Shown here piece by piece: positions 56,301 through 64,000 of a stretch of DNA of 64,000 nt. The position numbers and the translations under genes are program-made. Source of the DNA: Procambarus clarkii. Taxonomy: Eukaryota > Arthropoda > Malacostraca > Decapoda > Cambaridae. The DNA is taken from assembly GCF_040958095.1 (NCBI RefSeq), contig NC_091160.1, positions 39,946,730 to 40,010,729 of the forward strand. The letters are read 5' to 3'. Numbering within the stretch: the first letter of the stretch is position 1; each line of letters opens with the position of its first letter. Under the pieces are notes generated by a model. That model did no database searches, was not told the DNA's origin, and saw only the letters and a program-made list of their open reading frames with translations.

Positions 56301-59300
56301 CCATTCACTCCCTAATATTTCCCATGCTATATAGGCCGATTTCAATTGAGTGAAATTTTAATTTCAATCCGTCATGTGAAGGGCAATTACCAAGAGAACC
56401 TGTAAAGAAGAAATTTAACTACATCTAACATATTTCCCATGCATTAACCTAGAAACCTGATTTTCAAAGGAAAAAGTACCCATATTAGTGAACAAAAACT
56501 GGGCAATCTCAAAATTAAATGAACCACAAAATTTGGTTTTAAATATGCTCAATGGCTTTCCCAATGTTCTCTACTATTTCTTCTAATGTTGCTCCCATCT
56601 ATAAAATCATTTAAAACGTGATTGGAGGCATATAAGGGTTACCATTTGTCCTACGAAAAAAATGCAACATTGCAACAACAAAAATTCCAAAACGCCCAAC
56701 CAGAAATTCACCAAAACAAGATTCATTCATTCAAGGTTGCACTGTACTTTGTGGCATCGTGTGTCATCAACAACAGACGAACATGTGGAGCTATTCTGTG
56801 CTTGTATCATGGTTATCTTGAGTTGATTTCGGGGCTTTAGTGTCCCCGCGGCCCGGTCCTCGACCAGGCCTCCACCCCCAGGAAGCAGCCCGTGACAGCT
56901 GACTTACTCCCAGGTACCTATTTACTGCTAGGTAACAGGGGGCATAGGGTGAAAGAAACTCTGCCCATCGTTTCTTGCCGGCTCCCGGGATCGAACCCGG
57001 GACCACAGGATCACGTGTCCAGCGTGCTGTCTGCTCGGCCGGCCGACCCCGTTTACAAGAATATCACACCCACTAGAACTGCTTAGCTGTTTGTAATGGT
57101 GCTTGAACATGTAGCTAATTACTGTATATATAACATGTGTATGCAGTGTAATAATAACAAAAACAGTTTTGTTTTATTGTTCAAAGAATATACAGTAATA
57201 CTCTTTGCATATTATTGACGCGAATATATTTGCATGTACTGATATTCTGCACATTTTATTCTAGAAATGACTCAAATTACACACTACAGTATTGCATAAT
57301 TGGAAAAAACAGCAAAACAACTAATCAGTGACACTGAAATAAATCGCAATAAATATATTTGCAGCAACTCGCACAGCCTAGGCAACCTCCACAGGGAGTC
57401 TTGTCCATCAACACCTGTGAATTGTGAAGTCATTGCAAGAATTTTCCCCTCTCCTCCACAGTCAAAGTATGCTACATATTATTTTTTATATTTTCCCCAG
57501 AATCAAGAAATGCATTTAAACAATACTGTATTACTGTATAATGAAAAAAGCACTCTGGAATTTGTTTTCATACCCCTCCACAGAGTTTTCACATGCAACA
57601 GGTGCGCAGCGCAGGGTTTAATCAAGAGAGAATTGGCCTAAATGATTTTTGAATTAGAACATTTTCTGGTTTATAAATACCCAGTATCAGAATGTTAGCT
57701 ACCATTGTGTAACTTTAACACTGTTCATTTATTTACCCATAAACTCTTACTAGGATACCATTTTATTTATAACTTAACATTTACAATCAAACTCATTTCA
57801 TTATAAAGAAAAATATGAAATTTACAAAGTTAATTAAAACAACAATACTAAGGAAGCTAATAAGTGAGAATGCAAAGATAAGTGTGTTTTAAATCCCGCT
57901 GACTTGCTGGCCGACCATGGCAACGAATGGTGGTTCACGCAGCGTTTCTCCCGTGGACATTTCCAATCCCTTTGAGGGTTTTCAAGACCCGTTGTCCCTT
58001 TGCACGCATTCCGGTCATGACGTTCTCCCGGTCTTGGAGGGGGATCCCGAGGGTATTTTTCTGGACAGTAAACTTCATAGTAAGGCTAATAGAGTGGAGG
58101 CGAAACGATGCCCGAGTCCTGCGGTGCCCTGTGACCCCCCTCTCCCCCCTGCAACCTGTCTACGCCCTCCACTCCCTCCCAGTCGGACGAGTTCTCCTGG
58201 CCTATGTACGTTCATCATCGCCTTTGATGCCGATACGCCCGCTGATTGGAGTATTTTTGGAAATAGTAGGGTACGCAGTCTTTTCTATCAAGCCGTTCCC
58301 AAGTTATTTAAGATCAAGTTGCACGATTTCAGGCCAAATAAACACAGGAACTTGATTGCCGTGTACCATGCTTCCTCCGGAGACTTGATGCTTTTGGACG
58401 TTACCGATATCTGTGGTTACAAGGTCTGTTATACACCTCTGGGTGACCGTTTGGGACAACTTGTGGTTCGGCATGTTGTTGACGTCAATGTGGACGACAT
58501 CAAGACGCAACTGCAAGATGCTGCCCTTCCGATCTTTGGTGTCAAGAAATTTATGCATAGAATTGATGGCGACCTGTGTAATACCGGCACTGCCCTCCTT
58601 ACTTTTCTTGACTCCCTCCTCCCTGATTGGGTTTGGATTAATGGCGTCCTCCATAAATTGCAGGTGTATGTTCCCCGTATCACTCAGTGCTTTCGTTGTA
58701 AGGGTTTTCACCATACCTCCCATGGCTGCACCCAATAACGTCCATTGTGGCAAATGCTCTGGTTTCCATTTCACTCGTGACTGTGAGTCCGACAAGCTCT
58801 GTTGCCCCAACTGTGGTGGTGATCATGCCATCACTTTCAAGCAGTGTCTTTCCTATGTTGCGGCGCTCCCTAAAGCTCTTCTCATCATCACTCAGCCCTC
58901 CAGTCGTGCTTTGCCTCATCCTGCCCCAGTTCCTTGTCACCTGCCGCTTTCCCCTCCCCCTCCATCGCCGCCTTTGCCTGTGCCTGACCCGTTTGTCACC
59001 GACGTTCCTCTCGCCCCTGAGGCTTCTTCTCTCCCACCCGCCATTCAACTGAGTCCCAATCTTGTCGACGCTATTGTCGCTCGCGTTGTGGATGCACTCA
59101 AGATGGGGCTGGTCCGCCTAGTCACTAAATTCTTTCCGCAGTCCGTCCTTCCCGTTCCTGAGGATGACCCATCGCTCCTCTTCTCCGCTTCTTCTACGGA
59201 TGACGTCCATCCTCCCTCGGCTGCCTCTGCTATCTTCAATGCGTTTGAATCGATGCTGGACAACGTCCTTCAGAACGCTTTGGCGAGCCTTCCCTATGTC

Positions 59301-62300
59301 TCTTCCCAGGCTGCCTTGCCGCACATCTCTTCCCCCAGTACTAAGCGGAAGCAATCCTTCGTCGTCCCGATTTCCAGGCGCTCTGCCACCTTGCCTGATG
59401 GGCCTCTTACATTGCGTTCTCCCATGACTTGTCCTCGTGCCCTTCCTAGATCTTCCTCCCGTTGTCCTGCTGGCGCTTCTGCAGAGTCCGTTGCGTTGAC
59501 CCAGTCATGAGGCTCCGGATGCCATCTACGTACCTTGCCCTGTCCTAACCTCGCCTGTCCCATCTTGACTTCCTCTACCCTTCTACACATTCACACTTGC
59601 CTCCTTCACATCTTTTGCACCCGCCCTTCATCCCTCGCTTTCCTTACTGTGGCGACGCTTTATGTTCACCTTGTTTTCTTTATTCCCATCCTACGTTCCT
59701 TTCCTCCTGTTTATTTTGCCTTTATCCTCGCCCGCCTTGACGGTGTCGTTATCTTCTTGATGCGAGCATGTCATGACCGTTGATGTGTTGTGTGCATTGT
59801 CATATAAGCATCTTTCTACATTACCACTCATGCAGTCGTCAGGAGGATATACCTTCATGCAAACTGCATGTATTGCGAAGAAGCAGAAGAAGTTTTAAAT
59901 CAAAATATACTAGCATACAAGGTAAACAAACTCTAGGAACAGACAAACAAAGAGAACCTGGATTTAACGGCACTCACAAAGACAAAATTGTCATGTCATA
60001 AGAAATGCAGTAGACCCCTAATGACTACTATGGTGTAAAAAAAAAAAAAAAAAGGGGGAGAAGAAAAGGGGAAAGAGGGGTAATTACTGATCAGAATGAA
60101 CTGGATAAAAGAAGCTGTCAATTTTAGGCTTCAAAGAATTTAGTGACTTCATAACAGAAGCATAACAAGTAGAGGTCCTAAGTTGACAGAAAACTCAGGT
60201 AAAACAATGCCAGAAATAATAGGGCAGCTATACCTATCATTGAAAAAACTGCTTCAGATGTAATCAATCAGTTACTATTTGCTCTATTAATGACTCATAG
60301 ATTTTTATCCATCAGTTCTCTAAAGTGTTCAGCTAAATGCAGAGTACACTGTACAGTGGGGGGCCTCAATTTACGATGGCAATCTGTTCCCAGAGACGTA
60401 TCGTAAGTCGAAATATCGTAAGTCGAAGCGATTTTTCCCATAAAAAATAAAGGGAATTGAATTAATCCATTCCCCACCCTCCAAAATATTCACTTACAAA
60501 TACATTTTATACTTTTATACTGAATACAATTTTTTTCTCTAACTACAATACTGTACATATGTTTATTTTACCTTTATGGAGGACTCTTGATGGCGTATGG
60601 AAGATGGCGATGAGGGGGGGAGGTGGAGAGGTGTTACTGTTTGGAAGGGGAGTTCCCCCTTCCATTATAACATCAGGCAGTGATGACTTTTCTGGGATAC
60701 ACTCTCTGGCATGTTTTGCCTACATACTACTAGGACCTGCTTGTGGCTCACTGCTTGCTTGTCTTACTAAGAATCTGTCTAAAGACACTTGTTTTTCCCT
60801 ACATTTTAACACTTGTCTGTAGTAAGACATCACATTGTCATTTAAAGGTCAATGCAATGGCCTGCTACAGCTTTATCTGGGTGAGTTTTTTCAACAAAAC
60901 TTTGCAATTCTTCCCATACTTCACACATTTTCTTAATGAGGAAGGGATATCCTCTGTATTTCATTTTATATGCATATTCTATTGCCAAAACAAGACTAGT
61001 TCAGTGGGTCTACACTCTTCATCTTGGGGGCTTTATCCATAAGATATCTTGGGAAAACAGGAAACTCGCTTCGAGGTACAGATACATAGAGAGCTAAACT
61101 AATGGAAGTGGTAATGAGAAATTATCTTTGCAAACATGTCAATGGGCCCACATGGATGAAGGGCAATAAAATTATGAACCAGCAACACTTTCCCTAGCCC
61201 ATGCCAAAGGCAATAAAATGGAATTGGACCAATCAGATCTACTCAAAACTGTGACCTTCAGAGACCCAAATATATTTGGGTTGCAAACCATATTGCCCCT
61301 TTCCTATGCATCTGTGTTGTGCACATAGACACATTAAAACTTACTTATTATGCAGCAGAACGTGATGGCTCAGAAAAGAAATGGGACTCATAAAGCACTC
61401 TTAATGGGGTGCTAATCAAGAAATGGATAGGAGAAAAAATGCTTCTTATACTACAGAAGAAATATCTATGAAGAATGCATCTATCACGTCTTACAAATTC
61501 TTGAAAGAAATGCTAAATGAAAATGTGTTCAAAATAATTTTACAACATCCACTCACCACTTTTGTTGGGATTACAGGTTCCTTGGTACTTGACAATATGT
61601 CTAGTAAGCTCAGACTTGGAGGGGAATTCACACGCACAAGATTCACACTTGCTAGCTCTTTCCGTAGTACCCCTGAAAATTTAACAAGTTTTAGCCAAGA
61701 ACATTTATTTTACATTGTACATGTAACATATTGAAAATTGTATTTGCAAATTCTTCTACAAAGTTTATTTTAAACTAAACCGAGTAGAACACGTGTACTA
61801 TGATTAAGCCTATTTCTAGATTTTATACTCGTATATACATTAATGTACATATTAAAACACCCTTAGTTATTTCTCCATTAATGATTCAGTATAGATTTCT
61901 ATCCATCAATTTTCTCAGGTATCAGATAAATGAAGAGGATAATTGCATTTTGTATGCATAATCTATCACCATACTGCACTGGTGTGTTCCATGACTTAAA
62001 ATTTTATATTGTACTGGCATATTCTACTGACATGAACCATTGGACTACACAATTGACATCATACTCAAAAACATCTCTCACAAGGAGTTTGAATGTCATT
62101 TATGGTTATTTACCCCAGTACAATGCTCCCCTGGGAATTTGTATTGTATCACACTAGACTAAATCCGACTTTCCTACTTTAATGACAAATATACAATATT
62201 TATGTATATGAGATTTCCTTTAGCCACTTTAATGATACTCCAATTTCAGTGCACTCATGACATTCTTGCCAAATCTCACACTCATAATAGCACCTACTTT

Positions 62301-63643
62301 CCTCAATGACATCTAATGTACTATAAATATTTGAATAAACACCAACAAAAATAAATGAGTAAAGATCCCGTCAATATGCCAACAAGACGTGAAAAACCAA
62401 GAGAACGTACCCATGGGATAGGGCATGTGTTTTGAGAGCTGCCCGATCTGAGAAGCCTTGGCTGCACACATTACACGTGAAGATAGTGGCTCCCGAGTGC
62501 GTCATCATATGACGCTTTAACTCTTGAAGGACGACATATTCCATGCCACACACTTGACACTCGTACGGAACATTAACACCTTGATGCACCTGGGTAAAAC
62601 AAGAGCAGATATTGGATATTGTCTAAACAAATATACCCTAAAAATTATAGATAAATTACAACACATCTCCACTTAAAGTAATTAATATTTAGAAAGAATT
62701 ATAAACCTCAAAAAAATTAATGTTTTAAATTTATAATGAAAATTACAACAAGATGACCCCCCCACCATATTGTGGGAAGGTATATTTCATCCAATATGTA
62801 GAATTGTATTAAAACTTTCCTTTATATATCTGTACCCACCTGATGTTTGTGCGTCACCAATAGATATTGATATTTAAATGTTTCTTCACACTTATCACAC
62901 TGATATATCCCAGGATGGTCGAGCAATATGTCACTAGGTATATCAGAAAAGCCATCGTTGCTGCCTTCGTCATCGTTCTCCTGGCCATCCTGAAAGCCGT
63001 CTGTGGAATCTTCCTGGCCACCACCTTCACCCTCTAAGAAATGCGTTGGAGTTGGAAGACTAAGAAGGAAGTGCTCAGCAGGAAGAACTGGGTTATCACT
63101 TTTCTGGTCTTCTTCAATAACAGTTGTCAACAAGTCTAAGGGATTAATTTCTACTTGTAAAGGTTCTTGGAAATTAGTATTATAGCTTGCATTTTCAATC
63201 ACATTTCCATTTTCAGTCACTTCACTCTCCCTGATGCCATTCTGGAGGAGGGTTCCTAGGTCTAAGGTCTGAGTTACTGGGATGTTCATATGACTAGCCG
63301 AGACAGGGACACCCTGCAAACATCTCGCTTCCATCCCTGCACCACTTAGTCTCTCCTGACTGCTTTCATCCTCCCCACATTTTTTATCTTCATCAGAGCC
63401 ATTCTGAAGTCTGGTCTCCAGCACCCACAAATTTGTATGCAATGGACCCTTTCCTACACTCTCACTCTCACTTCTGCCGTCACCGTTGAGCAGCAACTGT
63501 TCCATGTCTTTATGTTCACCACCATTTAACATGGTACTTAAGGCAGCCCCAGACCTCACCATGTCCGAATCATGAGCTAAGAAATGTTGGACTATGGATA
63601 CAGTACCTTGGATTTTCTTGCCACACTCCCCACATGTGTATAC
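46783..63643 (-). CDS. Multi-C2H2/C2HC zinc-finger protein, 5'-partial, seven exons
   Basis: Seven minus-strand exons (63643-62840, 62589-62411, 61672-61557, 55824-55649, 54942-54739, 52527-52345, 47361-46783) join in one frame, giving 746 residues and a stop at 46783. The first exon opens with an acceptor inside a finger, so the start lies beyond 64000 or in an exon I cannot see. About twelve fingers occur. Most are C2H2 (CQVCGMEYVVLQELKRHMMTH). Several end in Cys (YYHMKKGNC, NHIQKGVC, YTLHSERTC). A TGEKPYPC linker spans an exon junction precisely, confirming the splice. Residues 30-245 are acidic and disordered; the C-terminus has a basic MEKRRRREAL stretch and a Ser/Asp-rich tail. It is probably a nuclear DNA-binding regulator. 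Orthology is unknown. Confidence 0.85.
47362..49040. other. Intron 6 sequence, mostly unclassified
   Basis: AT-rich with a poly-C run (47622-47632). 48345-48400 (GGTGACCAGAGGCCAAAACC, TGCTCCCCTCAGAGG) resembles part of the 43.7-kb foldback arm. 48690-48760 is GC-rich with a TGACGTCA palindrome and may be the 3' flank of the piggyBac-like element. Confidence 0.4.
49046..51318 (-). pseudogene. piggyBac-like transposase (PGBD type), decayed
   Basis: On the minus strand the whole domain order of a piggyBac transposase can be followed through seven frame segments. There is an acidic N-terminus (LSEEEIHDILYDDG, 51318-50980), a basic linker (50918-50712), the DDE entry IDYFLAYFDNEIMTHLVTET (50648-50385), YWSKDSLVQSPVFNRYMS (50412-50176), and catalytic blocks VIDESLVLFKGR, ILFTNNYYTS and DYNVNMRLVDKYD (50151-49549). 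The C-terminus follows (49542-49285), then a Cys-rich CIVCRNTTRREQKQRC...CPDGCF zinc domain (49297-49046). The second catalytic Asp is Asn (FTNNYYTS instead of FTDN-YTS). Frameshifts, stops and an inserted SINE2 piece make it non-functional. No TTAA-bounded TIR pair was identified. Confidence 0.9.
49300..49372 (-). repeat. SINE2 3' fragment inside the piggyBac relic
   Basis: AGGAGGCCTGGTCGACGACC, GGGCCGCGTGGACGCTAAGC and CCCGGAAGCACCTCAAGGTA match the SINE2 3' end. They interrupt the transposase between LLHRAA and VTLPHTAPDRLRG. Orientation is inferred from the 20.3-kb copy. Confidence 0.6.
51360..52260. other. Intron 6 (5' part), unclassified moderately GC-rich block
   Basis: No gene. A purine-rich, moderately GC-rich sequence of about 800 bp (51380-52130), similar in composition to the interior of the 43.7-kb element, so perhaps a repeat. 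Confidence 0.3.
52345..52527 (-). CDS. Zinc-finger gene, window exon 6
   Basis: 183 nt, phase 0, acceptor CTATCGATAG, donor AAG|GTGAAT. It encodes CTECLQMFASEERFKIHKDK and CPHCGLRCSTETRLQNHIQK with a terminal GVC (C2HC finger). Confidence 0.8.
52528..53525. other. Intron 5 sequence, no gene seen
   Basis: AT-rich intronic sequence between exons 5 and 6 of the zinc-finger gene. No coding or RNA feature recognised. Confidence 0.4.
53530..53880 (+). pseudogene. LINE reverse-transcriptase relic in intron 5
   Basis: Across frames, plus-strand words spell the RT finger/palm entry: EEEVARNLVELHDNRTSQII, then NLIPFSKKGNIEEAPKL (consensus 'iPifKkG....p.nYRPvS'), LANMHCK, then KDTQHGF-like KRHTTWI. 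Many stops are present. It is an old copy of a LINE different from LINE-A. Confidence 0.55.
54120..54490. mobile_element. Foldback element with tRNA-like arms, copy 2
   Basis: The left arm (about 54145-54250) contains CTACGACATGGTTAAAAGAA, TTGCAACCGGGAAATCATCC and GATCCTACAGTCTCTCCGAG. The right arm (about 54320-54420) is the complement, ending TTGCAATTCTTTTAACCGTG and TCGTAGCTCAGTCAATTAAGG. The right arm continues through the tRNA-like part to GCCCTTGCGGATTTGTTCAT, as in copy 1 at 31.65 kb. It lies in intron 5 of the zinc-finger gene. Confidence 0.72.
54739..54942 (-). CDS. Zinc-finger gene, window exon 5 (GC donor)
   Basis: 204 nt, phase 0, acceptor GTGTTACAG. It starts VVHTGEKPYPC, finishing the previous finger and continuing CDICGKSFSFIHNMKTHRLTH and CPYCDKAYKSKISLYYHMKK with GNC. 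No GT donor keeps the frame; AAAGAG|GCAAGT is a textbook GC-AG donor joining exon 6 in phase. Reading on without splicing gives 48 more codons and a stop at 54595, a possible alternative C-terminus. Confidence 0.82.
55649..55824 (-). CDS. Zinc-finger gene, window exon 4
   Basis: 176 nt, acceptor GCATTTCCAG, donor TTTG|GTGAGT. It encodes CATCGEDLPTLEALKEHRRT, a linker, and most of finger CDYCGKTFNCRSNLRDHL, whose last His comes from the next exon. Confidence 0.87.
55970..56660. repeat. Direct tandem duplication, ~345-bp unit, two diverged copies
   Basis: Copy 1 (about 55972-56316) and copy 2 (about 56317-56660) share ordered words: TTCAAAATTT/GTGAAATTTT, ACATCTAGCTTATTTC/ACATCTAACATATTTCCC, TAGTGAACAAAAACT-like, ATAGAATTTGGTTTTA/AAAATTTGGTTTTA, ATCCTCAATAGCTT/ATGCTCAATGGCTT, GTGACTGGATCCATAT/GTGATTGGAGGCATAT and GTTACCATT. 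It lies in intron 3-4 of the zinc-finger gene. Confidence 0.7.
56806..57062 (-). repeat. SINE2 copy
   Basis: The same layout as 20286-20540: a tRNA-like head (GGTCGGCCGGCCGAGCAGAC, B-box GGTTCGATCCC), body TAGCAGTAAATAGGTACC, GTCACGGGCTGCTTCCTGGG, and 3' end GGGGACACTAAAGCCCCGAA followed by CTCAAGATAACC. Confidence 0.87.
57917..59510 (+). pseudogene. LINE ORF1 (gag-like, CCHC) without ORF2
   Basis: It starts with MATNGGSRSVSPVDISNPFE at 57917 and stays open to 58738. It continues in the +1-shifted frame (58413-59510) after a single frameshift at about 58730, between zinc knuckles. The knuckles are CFRCKGFHHTSHGC, CGKCSGFHFTRDC and CPNCGGDHAITFKQC, the CCHC triplet of I/Jockey-type ORF1 proteins that bind LINE RNA. 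Upstream lies an RRM-like region (FIIAFDADTPADWSIF ... VWINGVLHKLQVYVPRI); downstream is a Pro/Ser-rich tail ending at 59510. No endonuclease or RT follows, so this is a gag-only copy. It is GC-rich against an AT-rich intron and opposite in strand to the host gene. Confidence 0.82.
59511..60350. other. 3' flank of the gag-only element, then AT-rich intron
   Basis: 59511-59790 continues the C/T-rich composition and is probably the 3' UTR of the LINE. After that the sequence is AT-rich with a poly-A run (60039-60054). No RT motif is visible. Confidence 0.4.
60354..61045 (-). pseudogene. Tigger/pogo transposase C-terminus and terminal inverted repeat
   Basis: The minus strand from about 61010 encodes, in broken frames, AYKMKYRGYPFLIKKMCEV, then WEELQSFVEKTHPDKAVAGH, then YYRQVLKCREKQVSLDRFL, then ECIPEKSSLPDVIMEGG and a Pro/Ser tail. 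The 'Q-SLDRFL' box is the typical end of Tigger/pogo (DDE, CENP-B-related) transposases. The outer end at 60354 is TACAGTGGGGGGCCTCAATT, a Tigger-like TIR next to TA, followed by words such as CGTAAGTCG. The catalytic domain and the other TIR are missing. Confidence 0.75.
61046..62370. other. Intronic sequence around exon 3 of the zinc-finger gene
   Basis: Apart from exon 3 (61557-61672), no gene or classified repeat is seen. Confidence 0.5.
61557..61672 (-). CDS. Zinc-finger gene, window exon 3
   Basis: 116 nt, acceptor AATTTTCAG, donor AGTG|GTGAGT. It encodes a C2HC-type finger, CESCACEFPSKSELTRHI, with a terminal Cys (KYQGTC). The reading phase agrees with exons 2 and 4. Confidence 0.8.
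62411..62589 (-). CDS. Zinc-finger gene, window exon 2
   Basis: 179 nt, phases 0/2, acceptor TTTTACCCAG, donor ATGG|GTACGT. It completes finger 2 (final His) and encodes CQVCGMEYVVLQELKRHMMTH and CNVCSQGFSDRAALKTHALSH. Confidence 0.85.
62840..63643 (-). CDS. Zinc-finger gene, window exon 1
   Basis: 804 nt, phase 0 at both ends, acceptor ACATACAG, donor CAG|GTGGGT. It encodes finger 1 (CGECGKKIQGTVSIVQHFLAH), then about 215 residues of acidic, Gly/Asp/Ser-rich linker with repeated 'LQNG' words, then the start of finger 2 (CDKCEETFKYQYLLVTH). Confidence 0.85.
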
Positions 63644-64000
63644 CTGTATGTTAAAAAATAAAATTAAGACATTATTTATTCAAGTAAACCTATACATAGA
63701 AAAGAAAACAAATCTAAGAAAAATACTTAAAACAAATAAAACATTAAGATTGCCTATAGTGTTTGAACAATCAGATGTAAGTTTTATTTAAATTTGCGTG
63801 TTGAGAATTCTGAGAACAATTGATGAAAATGTTCCAACAGCACATTGATTTGGTGTTTTAAATAACAAAAGTACTGTAAATAATAATCAACAATAGTAAC
63901 ACAATATACAGTACAGTACAGTATTAGCATATTCAGTAATAGTAGTGCTTCGATAATTCAAAATAAATCTGTAATTTATTATTTAAAATTTAGCAATTTG
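63644..64000. other. Intron upstream of window exon 1
   Basis: AT-rich sequence immediately 5' (minus strand) of exon 1. The polypyrimidine/acceptor is at 63644-63660. The gene's start is not contained here as far as I can tell. Confidence 0.5.

Noticed and set aside
58304-59590. Minus-strand frames opposite the gag-like ORF1
   Set aside because: Antisense shadows; the plus strand carries CCHC knuckles in order.

Overview
The window is eukaryotic nuclear DNA: AT-rich, with genes split by consensus introns and very dense in interspersed repeats. The repeats are tRNA-derived SINEs, CR1-type LINEs ending in (AC)n or (TA)n tails, TTAGG-type pentamers and piggyBac/Tigger relics. Together they suggest a decapod crustacean, most likely a freshwater crayfish; this is inferred from repeat style and is not proven. 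No bacterial or phage features are present. Family labels LINE-A to LINE-E and SINE1/SINE2 are local to this annotation.

Layout. 1-9.4 kb: repeats, including a MITE inside a (TA)n tract, inverted SINE1 copies, a candidate first coding exon on the minus strand (5254-5431), a 1.7-kb minisatellite with a 32-bp unit and a 16-bp minisatellite. 9.4-19.6 kb: a LINE nest with one full-length two-ORF CR1-like element (LINE-A), an internally deleted LINE-B, a second LINE-A broken by a nested LINE-D, and a LINE-C relic. 19.6-22 kb: SINE1 and SINE2 nested in (TA)n tracts. 22.5-26.4 kb: a three-exon PEX11-family gene on the plus strand, which is the clearest host gene. 26.4-46 kb: intergenic DNA with LINE, DIRS-like, foldback and Tigger-type MITE insertions and a 1.9-kb GC-rich element with long inverted arms. 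46.8-63.6 kb: seven exons of a minus-strand multi-zinc-finger gene whose 5' end lies outside the window. Its introns hold a decayed piggyBac transposase gene, a gag-only LINE fragment, a Tigger transposase 3' end, a foldback element and SINEs.

The two host genes have no evident functional link: PEX11 acts in peroxisome membrane remodelling, and the zinc-finger protein is probably a nuclear DNA-binding protein. The rest is mostly mobile DNA. The items most worth a second look are the intact LINE-A, the GC-AG splice site that coincides with an alternative C-terminus in the zinc-finger gene, the long-armed foldback element with a CRE palindrome in each arm, and the two tRNA-like foldback elements.
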